From: Acrasis kona
Taxonomy: Eukaryota; Heterolobosea; Eutetramitea; Acrasida; Acrasidae
Reading direction: 5' to 3'
Assembly: GCA_026419775.2 (NCBI GenBank)
Contig: JAOPGA020000821.1
Coordinates: forward strand, 1-64,000
Length of the DNA: 64,000 nt
Below the pieces are notes generated by a model. It saw nothing but the letters and a program-made list of their open reading frames with translations, was not told the origin of the DNA and did not search any database. The stretch's first letter is position 1; each line of letters starts with the position of its first letter. The translations under genes were made by a program, and so were the position numbers. Of this stretch, positions 11,626-23,176 are shown piece by piece.

Positions 11626-14600
11626 ATGCAAATGCCCACCATCAACAGCCCTGTTAGTAACCAACATAACGAAAATGTTATCAAGATTGTTGAGATGGGG
11701 TTCACAAAAGATCAAGCAATAGACGCATTGAAAAACTGTAATGATGATGTTGAAAGATCGATTGAGTGGATATTCAAAAATAGTCTAGATGATGAGTTAG
11801 ACGACTTACCATCACCACCACCTTTAGATGATTTAACAGAAGACAATGTAAAACACTAGAATTATCTCATTTACATTCAATAGACTGTATTCAGCTCAAA
11901 TAGAAACGTAAATATGAACGATGTGGATGATTTTGATAGTATCAAGACCTCCTCTAGTCCCATCGGTGATTTTTCTTTTCCAATAGCTTCAAACAATGAT
12001 CCCATACCTCTTCCCTATAACAACGGTCCCGTTCTATATGGGGCAGATACAAATTCGAAGGTTTGTCATCATAAGTTCAAACTTTCTGAACTTTTAGTTT
12101 GAAGACGATTTGACCAAAGCAATAGAGGCCTCACTAAGAGAGAAGTCAATATACGATGTAGAGCCAGTCATACCAATAGAGAGGCTCCGCACAGACCAAA
12201 CAATGTAAAATACATATCCTTTTATACTAACAACAGATAAGACCTGTTGGATTGAAGAACATTGGAAATACATGCTACGTCAACTCTCTAGTTCAAACAT
12301 ACTTTTTTATACCACGGTTTCGGAAGTTGATTTTAGAATTCAAAACCGAAAACATCAAGTCAGAGTCCATAAGACAGCTGCAACGTTTGTTCGCACATCT
12401 AGTATTGTCAGAACGGAAGTATGTTGATCCATCTAGTTTAGTCAATGCCATGAACAACGAGGGGGTTAGAATTAAAATTGGAGACCAGGAAGATGTGGGA
12501 GGTAATGACTTTCTTTGAAGAGTACTAACTTTGTAGAATTTAACGATCAGTTCTTAACTAAACTTGAGGAAGTCATCGTGAAGAACAATAACGAAGAGAC
12601 AAACGTCGTCAAAGATTTCTTTTACGGACAGGGTGTGGATGTGTACGATAGTACAGAAGATGATGGCACCAGTGTTCAAGTTGTGACCCAAAATGAATTC
12701 TGTAACCTGATTGTTAACGTATCCGATGCCATTACAGACCTCTACTCTAGTCTAGACGCATACACAAGTCAGGAGACTGTTGATTTCACGACGGAGAAGA
12801 GTTTCAAGACCAAAGCTGTGAAGAGCACTTGGTTTAAGAGGTTGCCACCCAACCTTATCATTCAACTTCAAGTACGATTTAACATTTATTACCACTAACA
12901 TGATTTTAGAGGACCTGCTATGACGAGAAGAATAAATCAGCTTCAAAGATTTTGACACCACTCACATTCCCAGAAAAATTATACGTTGATCGTTATCTTG
13001 AGGAGAATAAGGCAGTAACGTTGAGCAAAAGAGCACACGTTTCTCAACTCACATCTGAGATCAGCTCCCTACAAGAAAAATTGAACAATTACAGAAATTG
13101 GCAAGGTACACCTGTAGGAATAGAAAAAATGTTGACTGGAACCATACTTTATTTAAACCAACATTCCGAGTCATTAGAGAAAGACAGGTTGCAACAAATA
13201 GTCGACGTACTCAACCAAGCACAAGAAGATGTAAAAAAAGCCACACAGTCGTTGGAGGAAAGGATTGTACAACTCAAAAACGAAGCAGATCACTACTTTG
13301 ATGATTTGGACAAGAGGGAATACTCGCTGCACTCCATTCTGGTACATGATGGAAATGCCAACAGCGGACATTATTGGGCCTACATGAGAGTCGGAGAGGA
13401 ATGGTACAAATTTAACGACATGAACGTGACGCTGATCAGCAAGGACGAAGTCATGAAAGTCAGCAGCGGCAAGGCAGAATCATCTGCATGCGCCTATTGT
13501 CTCATTTACGTAGAAGAGTCCCTACAAGTAAGAATTCACATCGTAAGCGTCGCTAATCCCATTTTAGAACTTGACTGATGCTGAGTACTGGAAGAACATG
13601 CCCTCTCAAGAACTGTCATTCGAAGTCCAGCGCGACAATGATCTCCTTCAACGACAAATATTCGAATACGAACAAGAATTAAATCAACGCCGCTACGAAG
13701 AAGTCCAACAATTCACTTTTAACTTTGAACAACGCATCAGAGAAATTGAAAACATTGCACGCAGCCCATCCAACACGTACCAATTCAACATTAGCGATCA
13801 CGAATACGAATGCATACGAAGCTTCCCTCAATACCTTTATGCCATCGATCAGATCAACGCCGCACATTTTTACGTTGCCGATCAAGTCCACATGAAAATG
13901 TTCAACCACTCCATTTATCACTTTGACCACGAACAACCGGATCAAGTCGGTCGTCACAACGATCTCATGAGATCCATCCAATTAGATCGCGTCCATCCGC
14001 TCGCCGACCCTCTCAAAATACAGTTGGAACGATCGTACGATGAATTCATCGCCGCCACTCGCATCTACGAGAGCGCCCTTTCGCAACTCACCCAACAAGA
14101 TTTCTTGAGGGCTTATCAACAATTACTAGTGGCCCTCTACATGGACCAGAGGATCGACAAAAAATTATCGAGAGACGAACTGATAAGAACGTTATTGGCC
14201 ATCACCATTTGTCAATCGTTCGTTCAAATGCTTCAACAAATACTAAAGTATCCTCAACAAATTATTGCTGATTTGAAAATCTTGACATTTGCAGTGAGCA
14301 CGTGTTGGGACGTATCGGAATGGGTGGATCAGTTTTTGGAAATTAATCTGATTCAAACTCTTCATAAGTTCTTGAGCAACCATCAATCGCTTCTGGTCTC
14401 TGAATTGAACAAGGAACATTACGATCAAGTGTTCTTGATCGAAAGCGAATTAAAAAATACGCCCCATTACAAATTACTTCATGATTCTTTAAATCACATC
14501 ACGAGGAAGAAATTAAAAAAGGACATGTTGATGATCAAATTGAGCGGTAGACCACAGCATGACGAATTCATGAGGTCGCGACATTTGGTTTATGGATCGG

Positions 14601-15001
14601 AATCAAATCAGAAATTACCTTCGCAATTGGCCTATGCCATCAAGAGTGGTTTGAATCAATTGTGCCAACAGTGGAGAAGTCATTTTAGTTACGTGAGCAA
14701 TACCACGCGATATAGGTATGATGATGATGACGGTGGTGTGGATGATTTGGAGTATAGAGATGATGATGATGATGAAGCGATGATGAGCGATGATTTGGAG
14801 ATTGTGAATGGACAGGTGGTATTGAGCGATGATGATGATGGTGATGAGCAGCAGCAGTTGAGACAGGATATGGAACAGATTGGTGTCGTTGATGATGTAA
14901 GTGCTGCTGAACCACAGAGGAGTGATTCGGAGGGAGATGGTGCCAGGGTCAAGAAGCAACAGCAAGTAGGACCCACGACGAGAGTTGTATCGCCTCAATA
15001 A
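11626..15001 (+). CDS. UBA-containing ubiquitin-specific protease (USP25/28-like)
   Basis: Cysteine protease that removes ubiquitin from substrates. Seven exons (11626-11847, 11884-12060, 12098-12204, 12242-12501, 12537-12871, 12910-13527, 13568-15001), separated by 35-40 nt introns, join in frame into about 1050 residues. Order: N-terminal UBA (VIKIVEMGFTKDQAIDALK), acidic linker, a UIM-like segment (DDLTKAIEASLREK), then the USP catalytic core with the Cys box PVGLKNIGNTCYVNSLVQ, QEDVGEFNDQF, and the His box NANSGHYWAYMRVG. A coiled insert (residues ~460-540) splits the core as in USP25/28. The long C-terminal part is helical and ends in Asp-rich, low-complexity sequence. UBA + UIM + split USP is the USP25/28 architecture. 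Several splice junctions sit exactly at conserved motifs, which supports the model. Confidence 0.93.
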
Positions 15002-15121
15002 AGTTTTGTATTATAACAATTTTGTATTTTTTTGTAAGAGTTTCAAAAGACGAACATTGATGAAGTTTAGATTGAAGAGGATATAATATTCATTGTATCG
15101 ATTCAATTTTGAAAACGAAAT

Positions 15122-17302
15122 ATGAGTGATTACATTGACTACTTGTATGATGTAGGAGCATCTAGCTCTGAGGAAGATGTTTATGAACATGATTGGACTC
15201 CTCCATCCAAATGGATGGGGCTTGAGATTACTAACAAGAATACAAAAAAGGCCACAAAAAGGAAAAAGAAGAGTATCATAAAGAATAATGAGGAGAAGGG
15301 GTACAACGTAAACAGTGTTGTCCAAGAAATTCACGAAGAAGCCCTTGAGGTTGTTTTTGATGAAGGGACCGCGCAACCACAGTTGAACACCGTTCCTAAT
15401 TTAAAAGCAAGCTGTCACGTTAACCTAAACGTAAGACGATGTCAGGGTGGGTGGTCATCTCCTCAATTACCATTTGAGTTAACAGAAGATTCTACAATAT
15501 GTGACTCTAAGGACGGTCGAATTCTTATATACTGCCCCACAACAAGAAGCAATCAATTGTATACATTTGATCTTTCCAATGGCACAACGACGGAAGTTAC
15601 AAAATTCAAATCGCTCCCTACACTAAAAAAACCATTCATGTGCCTGCTCTCACAAAAGCACGTGCTTTTATACTCATCTTCTAAAATCTATGTTCTCATT
15701 AATGCGATGATTAACAAACCACAAGAGGTGGAGGGACACATATGGAGCAGTCAACTTAACATTCCCAAGGCATCCCACATTAGCATCAATGCCATTGAGG
15801 ACGGAGTAATTGTGGTTAACTTCAGAGAAAGTTCAGTACAGATTTTCCGTTTCGACATGCAAGGAAGTCAAGGAGCCATCACAACCAGTCATCGACGAAT
15901 TACTCAACCCTTGCTAATGGACCGCAACTGCGCCACCAGTTATTACAATGGAATGCTCTATGTTGGAGGTGGTACGTATCAAAATAGTTTTTGTTCTCAC
16001 TTTTATGAATATAATGTTTCCACAAATGTGTGGACAAAATTGTATCTTCAATTACCAAATTGTCTTTTTAAATTGTATTCTTGTAATTACGGACACGTTG
16101 TCTTTGATGGTTCCAATACATTTCTATTGGACACAGCAACAAGTATATTGGTGCCATCCGTAATACATAACGTAGATGTCTGTGCAGAAATAATCCATTG
16201 TAATTTCGTGCCATGTGGTGATAAGTTACTAGTGGTACAGAATAATAAAGTATACATGTTGAGTGGATTGCAACAAGAGTTCACTCAAAGACAAGTTCCA
16301 AAATTGTTGATGGACTTGCATGCTAAAAGTAAGTATACTAATGTTAGTCTTGTTGTTGGCAGTGGCGAGTCCTTGAGCGTTCATTCTGGTTTATTATGGG
16401 CTAGATGTCCTTCCATGTATGAAGAGCTACGGTGTGGTGATGACGGATATGATCGCCGTCTAGATCTATCTTCATTCAGTGTTCACACAGTCAAGAGCTT
16501 TATTCGGTACTTGTACACTGGAGATATCAGTGTGCAGAATGTAGAAGAGTTCTTTGCGTTGATTTGTCAATATTCCTGTCACAAGGATTTAATTCTAGAA
16601 TTGTTGTGCAATAAGATGAGATTAGAACCATTGTTGCACATTCATGATCAATATGAACTTGATTTGGAAAAATTGTATTCTTCTTGTGTAAATTCTTTTG
16701 TAGGTGCAGAATGTGATAGTTCTGATTTTAATTTGGAACTTTTAATGTTTGATGAATTGATGGCTGCTGGTAGGTGCCATATAGCCTTCTTGTCCAGATC
16801 GAGCCTTGTAGCAGATGCTTTGACTAGTGGCATGGAGGAATTTGTTACCAAAACTGTGCGCTTTAGTGATTTGTCCATACCTGCAATGAATGCAATTCTA
16901 CGGTACTTGTACACTGACAAGTATTGCATTCCTCTCGATATTTGTGTTGAAGTATTTGTTGCTAGTTGGGCCCATAACCTGTGTGATTTGTTAGATTACT
17001 GCAGAAAGATGATTATAAGGAATTTGAGCATCCACTCTGTCGTGTCCATCATGAGCATTGCAGATTTGTATCAAGATGTTCAACTTCGTAGCGCTTGTAT
17101 AATGTATTATGGACATCATTATGAACAAGGCGTAACTGAAGTGGAGGACTGGCAGGACATTAATGAAGTTCTATTCTTTGAGACACAAATCAAATATCTT
17201 GACAAAATAAAGAGGAGTATGAAAACAAAGATTGAAAGGAAACCAAAGTCAAAACATGGTCAACACACTTTTCAAAGAAAGCGCTCATGGACACCATGGT
17301 GA
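15122..17302 (+). CDS. Kelch-like and double BTB domain protein
   Basis: Single-exon 726-residue protein, probably a CUL3 ubiquitin-ligase adaptor or scaffold. After an acidic/Lys-rich start, residues ~100-390 look like Kelch beta-propeller blades (MDRNCATSYYNGMLYVGGG, FYEYNVSTNVWTKL). BTB1 begins near residue 396 (SKYTNVSLVVGSGESLSVHS; later FIRYLYTGDISV) and BTB2 near residue 550 (ending with NAILRYLYTDKYCIPLD), followed by a BACK-like helical region and a Lys-rich basic tail. Kelch followed by two BTBs resembles LZTR1, but orthology is inference. The start ATG at 15122 is the first in frame, 120 bp after the deubiquitinase stop. Confidence 0.85.
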   Translation: MSDYIDYLYDVGASSSEEDVYEHDWTPPSKWMGLEITNKNTKKATKRKKKSIIKNNEEKGYNVNSVVQEIHEEALEVVFDEGTAQPQLNTVPNLKASCHVNLNVRRCQGGWSSPQLPFELTEDSTICDSKDGRILIYCPTTRSNQLYTFDLSNGTTTEVTKFKSLPTLKKPFMCLLSQKHVLLYSSSKIYVLINAMINKPQEVEGHIWSSQLNIPKASHISINAIEDGVIVVNFRESSVQIFRFDMQGSQGAITTSHRRITQPLLMDRNCATSYYNGMLYVGGGTYQNSFCSHFYEYNVSTNVWTKLYLQLPNCLFKLYSCNYGHVVFDGSNTFLLDTATSILVPSVIHNVDVCAEIIHCNFVPCGDKLLVVQNNKVYMLSGLQQEFTQRQVPKLLMDLHAKSKYTNVSLVVGSGESLSVHSGLLWARCPSMYEELRCGDDGYDRRLDLSSFSVHTVKSFIRYLYTGDISVQNVEEFFALICQYSCHKDLILELLCNKMRLEPLLHIHDQYELDLEKLYSSCVNSFVGAECDSSDFNLELLMFDELMAAGRCHIAFLSRSSLVADALTSGMEEFVTKTVRFSDLSIPAMNAILRYLYTDKYCIPLDICVEVFVASWAHNLCDLLDYCRKMIIRNLSIHSVVSIMSIADLYQDVQLRSACIMYYGHHYEQGVTEVEDWQDINEVLFFETQIKYLDKIKRSMKTKIERKPKSKHGQHTFQRKRSWTPW

Positions 17303-17612
17303 CATAAACTTGTCCAGTTCATCATTAAATTCATCATAAAAAGCGACAAATTTCAAGGTGAAAATAAATATCTCTTCGAGATCTGGTAAATCTTTATTGA
17401 TGAAACAATCTATTAATTTACACTTTCATTTTTTCCTCTGATCTACCAGCAAGCAAGTGTTTTGAGACGAAAATGAACATTTACTTAATTTTACAACTTT
17501 ACTCATGACAAATAAGCCAGCAAGTATTGATGGTGTCATCATAAACCATCAAATGTGAAGTTGATTAATTATTGATAGCTCTCTTCTCAGCGTTATTTCA
17601 CTTCCACACCTC
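17303..17612. other. Convergent 3' spacer
   Basis: About 310 bp between convergent stops. It should hold two 3' untranslated regions; AATAAA-like strings occur near 17364. Nothing else seen. Confidence 0.5.
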
Positions 17613-19490
17613 TCAGTAATCTCCACCACCCAAACCAGAATCTGTCGCACTAATTTTTCTAAATTGTTCATTCTTCTCTCGCTCTCTTTTAGGACAATTA
17701 ATGATACTGTGGCCAGGACCACTACAATACGAACAAACGCTTCTCTGCCCGCCCACTCTATATCCAACATTCATTTCTTGTTGTTCGCCCATTTGCATCA
17801 TGAAACTAGGTACCACCTGCCTCGCCTCCATTAACAAATGCTTCAAGTCCATTAGAATGGCCTCACTACATTGAGTGTTATTTACAAATGTGGTGGCGAG
17901 ACCAGTCTTTCCTCTCCTACCAGTCCTACCGATCCTATGAACGTAATTTTCAATCTCTCTCGGGGTGTCATAATTGATTACGTGTTGTACGTTTGGAAAA
18001 TCCAATCCTTTGGATGCCACATCAGTAGCAACCAATACATCCTTTGTTTGGTCTCTAAAGCGATCGATGGCATCCAACCTCTCACTCTGTGTCTTGCCAC
18101 CATGTATGGAACAAACCTCCACTCCCTTCAACAACAAGTATTCATGAATGTCGTCCACGTCACTCTTGTTTTCACAAAAGATTAATACTGGTGGAGCTGT
18201 TTTTTGTAAACATTGTAATAGGTAAACCATTTTGGCTTCTTGCTTCACATACTCAATTTCCTGCACAACGTCAAGATTAGCCGCACCCGCACGACCTACA
18301 TTAACAGTAATGGGTCTCGTCAAACTCTGCTCTGCAAATCTTCTAATCTTCTCGGGCATGGTCGCACTGAACAAAACGGTTTGTCGTGGCTTATCAGGCG
18401 GCAAGTAATCAAAGATCGCACGAATGTCCTCTTCGAATCCAGTGTCGATCAGATGATCAGCCTCGTCGAGCGCAATGTACTTGCATTGTTTTAAATGTAT
18501 TTTTTTTTCTGACAAGAGGTGCATGAACCGACCGGGCGTGGCCACGACCATGTGATAGGCGCTAGAGGTGGGTGGCGCCTGTGCGTCCCTACTGGAGGCT
18601 CCCCCACCCATGCACAACATACAATTAAGCTTTGGATAATCTTGATCAAAGAAACTAAGGATCTGACAGATCACTTGGTGCGTTTGGTATGCTAATTCTC
18701 TAGATGGACAAATGATGACTCCGAACGGACCCTCTCCCTTTGCGAGCGGCATTTTGATTTCTTCTGCTAGTGCATACATGATCATGGGCAGGGAGAAGAC
18801 TAGTGTTTTGCCGCTACCAGTGAAGGCGATACCTATCAAATCCCTGCCGCATAGTACGACTGGAAGTGCTTGTGTTTGGATGGGTGTTGGTTTTTTAATG
18901 TGTTTGGCTCGCAGTGCTTGTATGATTGGTGGCGGGAATCTCATGCAACGGAAGGATGGTATGGGTGGTGGAACCTTTTCTCCGATCACCTCGATTCTAT
19001 ATTTTCTTCTTAGCGAATCGGCTTCCATCTCTGACATTGATGCAAATTGTCTTGGTGGTTTCCACCTTGTGGAATGGATTAATGACGAGTCTACTTGATC
19101 GAACATGACTCCACTAGCGAGCTGTTTAACTGGTGCAAGAGGTGCCCTCGCACTCTCGACGTCAAGAATGGTTTTTTCCATTTGCTCCTCTCTTTCTTTT
19201 TCGGTGAGTATTGGCTCTTGCTCTCTCAACTTTTTCGTCTTTTGTAGCAGGGACATTTTAGATCTTTCAATGTTGGCGATTTGATCTGGATCCAATTCAA
19301 CTTGCTCTTCTTCGGGCTTTTTTGTGGCCAGTCTTATACGTTCCTCTAGTAATTTGGCTCTTTTGTTCGCATTTTCCTCTTCTTCATTTTTCTGTTCATC
19401 GTCACGACTTCGTTTTAGTAATTGCTCCCGATTTAGTCTTTCTTTTTCACGTTGTTCCCTGATGCGTTGCCATTCATCAATTGCATCCAT
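17613..19490 (-). CDS. DDX41: DEAD-box RNA helicase DDX41/Abstrakt-like
   Basis: ATP-dependent RNA helicase; in animals and plants DDX41 acts in splicing (C-complex) and nucleic-acid sensing. Single exon, 625 residues from the ATG at 19490. The N-terminal ~130 residues are charged coiled coil. Motifs in order: Q motif (KKPTPIQTQALP), I (FTGSGKT), Ia (PSRELAYQ), Ib (TPGR), II (DEAD in ALDEADHL), III (SAT in FSATMPE), IV-V (VLVATDVASKGLDFP) and VI (HRIGRTGRRGKTG). The C-terminal CCHC zinc knuckle (CSYCSGPGHSIINCPK) is the feature that separates DDX41 from other DEAD-box proteins. Upstream shares a 74 bp divergent gap with the SANT-like gene. Confidence 0.95.
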   Translation of the reverse strand: MDAIDEWQRIREQREKERLNREQLLKRSRDDEQKNEEEENANKRAKLLEERIRLATKKPEEEQVELDPDQIANIERSKMSLLQKTKKLREQEPILTEKEREEQMEKTILDVESARAPLAPVKQLASGVMFDQVDSSLIHSTRWKPPRQFASMSEMEADSLRRKYRIEVIGEKVPPPIPSFRCMRFPPPIIQALRAKHIKKPTPIQTQALPVVLCGRDLIGIAFTGSGKTLVFSLPMIMYALAEEIKMPLAKGEGPFGVIICPSRELAYQTHQVICQILSFFDQDYPKLNCMLCMGGGASSRDAQAPPTSSAYHMVVATPGRFMHLLSEKKIHLKQCKYIALDEADHLIDTGFEEDIRAIFDYLPPDKPRQTVLFSATMPEKIRRFAEQSLTRPITVNVGRAGAANLDVVQEIEYVKQEAKMVYLLQCLQKTAPPVLIFCENKSDVDDIHEYLLLKGVEVCSIHGGKTQSERLDAIDRFRDQTKDVLVATDVASKGLDFPNVQHVINYDTPREIENYVHRIGRTGRRGKTGLATTFVNNTQCSEAILMDLKHLLMEARQVVPSFMMQMGEQQEMNVGYRVGGQRSVCSYCSGPGHSIINCPKREREKNEQFRKISATDSGLGGGDY

Positions 19491-19564
19491 GTTCAATAAA
19501 TTAATTGATTGTTGAAGTTGTCAGGACGTTAAATATTATGAGCGGGATTATGTAATAATCACAA
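19491..19564. promoter_or_regulatory. 74 bp bidirectional promoter
   Basis: Only 74 bp separate the divergent ATGs of the DDX41-like gene and the SANT-like gene, so both promoters and both 5' leaders must fit here or overlap coding sequence. No specific box is claimed. Confidence 0.55.
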
Positions 19565-20458
19565 ATGTCAGACAAAGAAACCAGCGACAATGTTGTGACT
19601 GAGTCGAATGCAATGTCGGAGAAGAAAGAAGAACAACAACCAAACAATGAATTATTGGAAAAGCAGGAGTGGAGTAGAAAGATGCGTATGTTGTTCTCAC
19701 CACCAGACATGCTCGATGATGACGGACAAATTTGTCAACAATACTTTAGACCATCCAGACAGCTATTTAATACACAGGCTATTATGAGTTTAAAGTGGTC
19801 TGAGACACAAGATTTAGCACTATTGAGTGGCATTTTAGAACACGGCGTTCATGATTGGCCTTCTATTGTCTTGGAACATTTACCGAACTGGGTATGTTAT
19901 TGTGATCTACGGATCAAACTAATTGTCTAGGATGCTCAGGCACTTTGCGATAGGGCATCAATTCTACTAATTGGACCCGATGCCAAATCACAGGATCTAC
20001 TTGACAAATACGATGCAGATTGGAGACCATCAAACTTTTCATTCTTTGGTACATTGGAAACTGTAACAAATCACGTGCTCCCTGCCTCACTTCACAAACA
20101 CGAAAAGGAGCTCAAAGAACAAGGTACATCTGTGAAATCTTCCAAGGGCAAACCAAAACCTTCGTACTACTCAAGTGGAAGTGATCGCAAAAAGAAACCC
20201 AAATCTGCCACAAAACCTGCGAAGAAGTTAACGAAAAAAAAGATTACACCAAAAAAGAAGTCTGGTGGTAAGAAAGAAAAGGATAGTGGAGACGAGGAAG
20301 AGAGCGAAAATGCAAGCGAGGAAAAGACAAATGACGAGGATGAAGAAGATCCATCCTCCGATCCTGTGTTCATACCTCGTGAAAGGAGTGCGAGAGCGAG
20401 CAAAACGCGAGCAAGCTACCAAGAAGACAACTATGATAGTGAGGAAGAAAGTAATTAG
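19565..20458 (+). CDS. SANT/Myb-like nuclear protein, Lys-rich tail
   Basis: Two exons (19565-19891, 19931-20458; 39 nt intron, phase 0) give 284 residues. The middle has a single Trp-spaced helical unit (SLKWSETQDLALLSGILEHG, then VHDWPSIVLEHLPNW and DAQALCDRASIL) that fits a SANT/Myb-type domain; the intron falls inside it. The C-terminal ~130 residues are low complexity, with Lys-rich then acidic runs (KKKPKSATKPAKKLTKKK, EEESENASEEK), typical of chromatin-associated proteins. I cannot name the ortholog; a chromatin-remodelling or acetyltransferase-complex subunit is possible. An AATAAA overlaps the region just after the stop. Confidence 0.7.
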
Positions 20459-20582
20459 CCAATAAAAGCACACTTATCCAAATGTTCATTTTGATGTATT
20501 GTAACTGCGGAATACCCGATCCGCTGATGCATCATAAAAGGGTTGACCAATGCTAACTGATCAATTTAAAACACAACAAACA

Positions 20583-21164
20583 ATGTCATTCAGTGTACAA
20601 CCCCTACCATACGAAAAGAGCGCCCTAGAGCCACATCTTTCAAGAGATATCCTCGAGTTCCACTACGAGAAGCACCACAAAGGCTACGCCGTTAAGCTCA
20701 ACGACATTGCCAAGAATGACGAGAAGGTCGCCAAGAAGAGTTTGACTGAAATCGTCAAGACAGAGAGCGGTAAAACTTTCAACATGGCCGCACAAATCTG
20801 GAACCACGACTTCTACTGGCAGTCAATGGCACCAAACGCAGGTGGAGAGCCAACTGGCAAAATTGCCGACGCCATCAAAGAGAGCTTCGGAAGCTTCGAA
20901 GAATTTAAGAAGAAATGGGAGACTGCAGGTGCAAACCACTTCGGATCTGGATGGGTCTGGTTGGTTCGTGACGAGAGCAACAAACTAGAGATCAAGGAGG
21001 GACACGATGCGTCAAATCCTTTAACCGAGGGAAAGATTCCAGTATTGGTCGTTGATGTTTGGGAACATGCCTTCTATTTAGACTACAAGAGCAACAAGGC
21101 TGGATACTTAGAGAAGTGGTGGAATCTTGTCAACTGGGAATTCGCCAACAAGAACTTGGTATGA
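20583..21164 (+). CDS. Iron-type superoxide dismutase
   Basis: Converts superoxide to peroxide and oxygen. 193 residues from ATG 20583; an in-frame ATG at 20550 would add 11 residues but the mature protein begins at SVQPLPYEKSALEPH, so I prefer the second. Metal ligands are visible in HYEKHHKGY (His near residue 27), QIWNHDFYW, and VDVWEHAFYLDY. The AAQIWNHDFYW and GGEPTG text and lack of a long mitochondrial presequence indicate the Fe-SOD branch rather than Mn-SOD. Probably cytosolic. Single exon. Relatively GC-rich codon use, as expected for a highly expressed gene. Confidence 0.93.
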   Translation: MSFSVQPLPYEKSALEPHLSRDILEFHYEKHHKGYAVKLNDIAKNDEKVAKKSLTEIVKTESGKTFNMAAQIWNHDFYWQSMAPNAGGEPTGKIADAIKESFGSFEEFKKKWETAGANHFGSGWVWLVRDESNKLEIKEGHDASNPLTEGKIPVLVVDVWEHAFYLDYKSNKAGYLEKWWNLVNWEFANKNLV

Positions 21165-21765
21165 CTAGATAAATCAAAGCTTTAAGTCATGGTTATGCAC
21201 CATAATAAATATACATACATTATTTAAATACATGCAATTGTTAGTCATTTGCTTTGTGAACCAGATCTAACCGTTACAGGAGAAGGAACAACGCTTCATG
21301 TTTAAACAACCATAAAAACTCAATTCAGTGTATAAAATATATTTCCTTTGGAGAAATGTTGGAACACAAGTTTTAAAAGAAATTAAGTGTGCATTTGATG
21401 TTTGATGATGCCAGCAGACAATGCACCTGCGAAGCAACCTAGTACAAGAAGATTAACCAATACATTTAGCAATAACTCGTAACTATATATGATTTGTAGA
21501 ATGGACTTGATTTTCGGCCAAATCTTAATAACCTGCTTGATTTAGAACAATATCGTTCCCCTGTTGGTACTATAGGTGACTTTTCGTCAAATTTATCAAC
21601 GTCACCATGGAGATGATTGACAGAATGGAGACGTAGAATGTAATTTTAACGTGTCGAGTTTCCTTATTGATGAATTGTCAGCTATAGTTGCTCTACGGAT
21701 GAGGTCAAAAGAGAAGGTTTTGACAAGATTCAACATTTACACAAATAATTTGTAGAATAATCTTC
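21165..21765. other. No gene seen
   Basis: 601 bp between the convergent SOD and secreted-protein genes. AT-rich, with no frame worth reporting. Confidence 0.45.
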
Positions 21766-22726
21766 TTAATTTAATTTTAATTTTGAAGGTATGGCTATGT
21801 AGTATCCGCAAATCTCAGTGTAGGGCTTAATGTCCGCTTTGTCAGGATCTGCAATCTTGTTTCCACTAGCATCAACATCCCTTACTTCTATATTACCCGG
21901 TTTATGGGACCAGAATCCTCCAAGATCTTTGCGGTACCACTACATTGTTATTCTTGTTTTTCAAGTTCAAAATTTACGTGAAAATCTGTTTCTGGCCAAA
22001 TGACCAATGAAACATAGTGACCAAGTTTTGGTTGATTTCGGAATGGAGGTGAAGTCTTGTTTGAAAGAGGGACTAGTCCATCTCTTATGCTCGCCGGCCA
22101 AACATCTTCGCAGCTAACAACTGTAAATTCTTTACCACTGCCCAGACCTGGAGAAGAAAAATGGTAGGTACAAACATCACTTGCATAATTGTAGCAATTA
22201 TTAAAGCCTTCTTCAAGACCCTTCCATCTCTCTGGTGAGTAGACCGTGACATTGTCAGGTCCTACTCTTCTCACGGGATTTATAACTAATGGCGTGAAAG
22301 TTGGATTCGGGGAATGAAAGGTCTTTATTCCACTTTGTATGGAATCTTTAATGTGTTCAATTAATTTTTCTTCTCCATTGTTTCTCCTCATATACGATTC
22401 TAGAAGGAAAGTCTCAGCTGGTTTTGAATTAACAACATGGAGACATTTGTTGTTTTGAGAGTCAACAACTCTGAATCCAGTGTACCCAAGCTTATAGGTC
22501 TTCTGATCACAATTTTTGTAGTTTTTATACAGATCCTTTACTTGGAGTATAAGACATTTTAAAATAAAAACCTACCGATTGTGAGGAAATTGGTTCGCTC
22601 TTCTCCTTCTAGGTGCCATTGAGGGTTACTTCTTGAGGAAAAAACCTGCATGGTCACCAAAGTTCTGTTGGTAATCGAGTAGCATGTAGTAAACAATGCA
22701 ACTAAAAGGATTAGACACAAGTTCAT
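21766..22726 (-). CDS. Secreted protein with a WSHKPG motif
   Basis: Three exons (22726-22576, 22540-21978, 21939-21766; introns 35 and 38 nt) join into 295 residues. The start at 22726 gives a clean signal peptide (MNLCLILLVALFTTCYS), so the protein is secreted or lysosomal. The C-terminal third reads FHWYRKDLGGFWSHKPG, DVDASGNKIADPDKAD and EICGYY. From memory, this HWYR..G.WSHKPG...D..G..I.DP pattern is shared by uncharacterised proteins of microbes and protists; the exact family name and function are unknown to me. The last intron splits that motif and its removal restores it, which is the main evidence for the splice model. Cysteines are few. Confidence 0.75.
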
Positions 22727-23176
22727 GTCTTTTTCTTTAGAAATACACCAAGTGAAAATTGAAAGCATCATTTTTGTAATGTGCTTAAGATATCAATTAT
22801 ATGCACTTTACTATTACTAAAGTATCTGAACGTTCCAAGTGTTTCGTTAAAGGGAATTCCCAAAGACACTAATTAATTAGATTGCCGTGATTTCTTTTGC
22901 TCATTTGTAATATCTGGTTGAGTAGGAACATATTGTAGCTACGTACGTTGTGTTACTATAGAAATAGCCAAACTGTAGAGCAGAGAATCATTACATTTTT
23001 TCGTACTTCAACTTACTACAAATGCACAACCATGATCGACGTCCCCAACTACAAAATTTGATAAGCGTGGATGATTCAGCAAATATTAAATACGAAACGA
23101 AGTGAATCTAGAACTCGATATATAGTTGTTTATAAACAAGTTTTATTTATTATTTACTGGACGCAGTATCTCTGCA
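22727..23176. other. Spacer upstream of secreted-protein gene
   Basis: 450 bp with no coding signal seen. It holds the promoter of the 22726 gene and the 3' end of the next gene on the same strand. Confidence 0.45.

Noticed and set aside
14600-15000. His/Ser-rich minus-strand frames
   Set aside because: Antisense of the Asp-rich low-complexity tail of the deubiquitinase.
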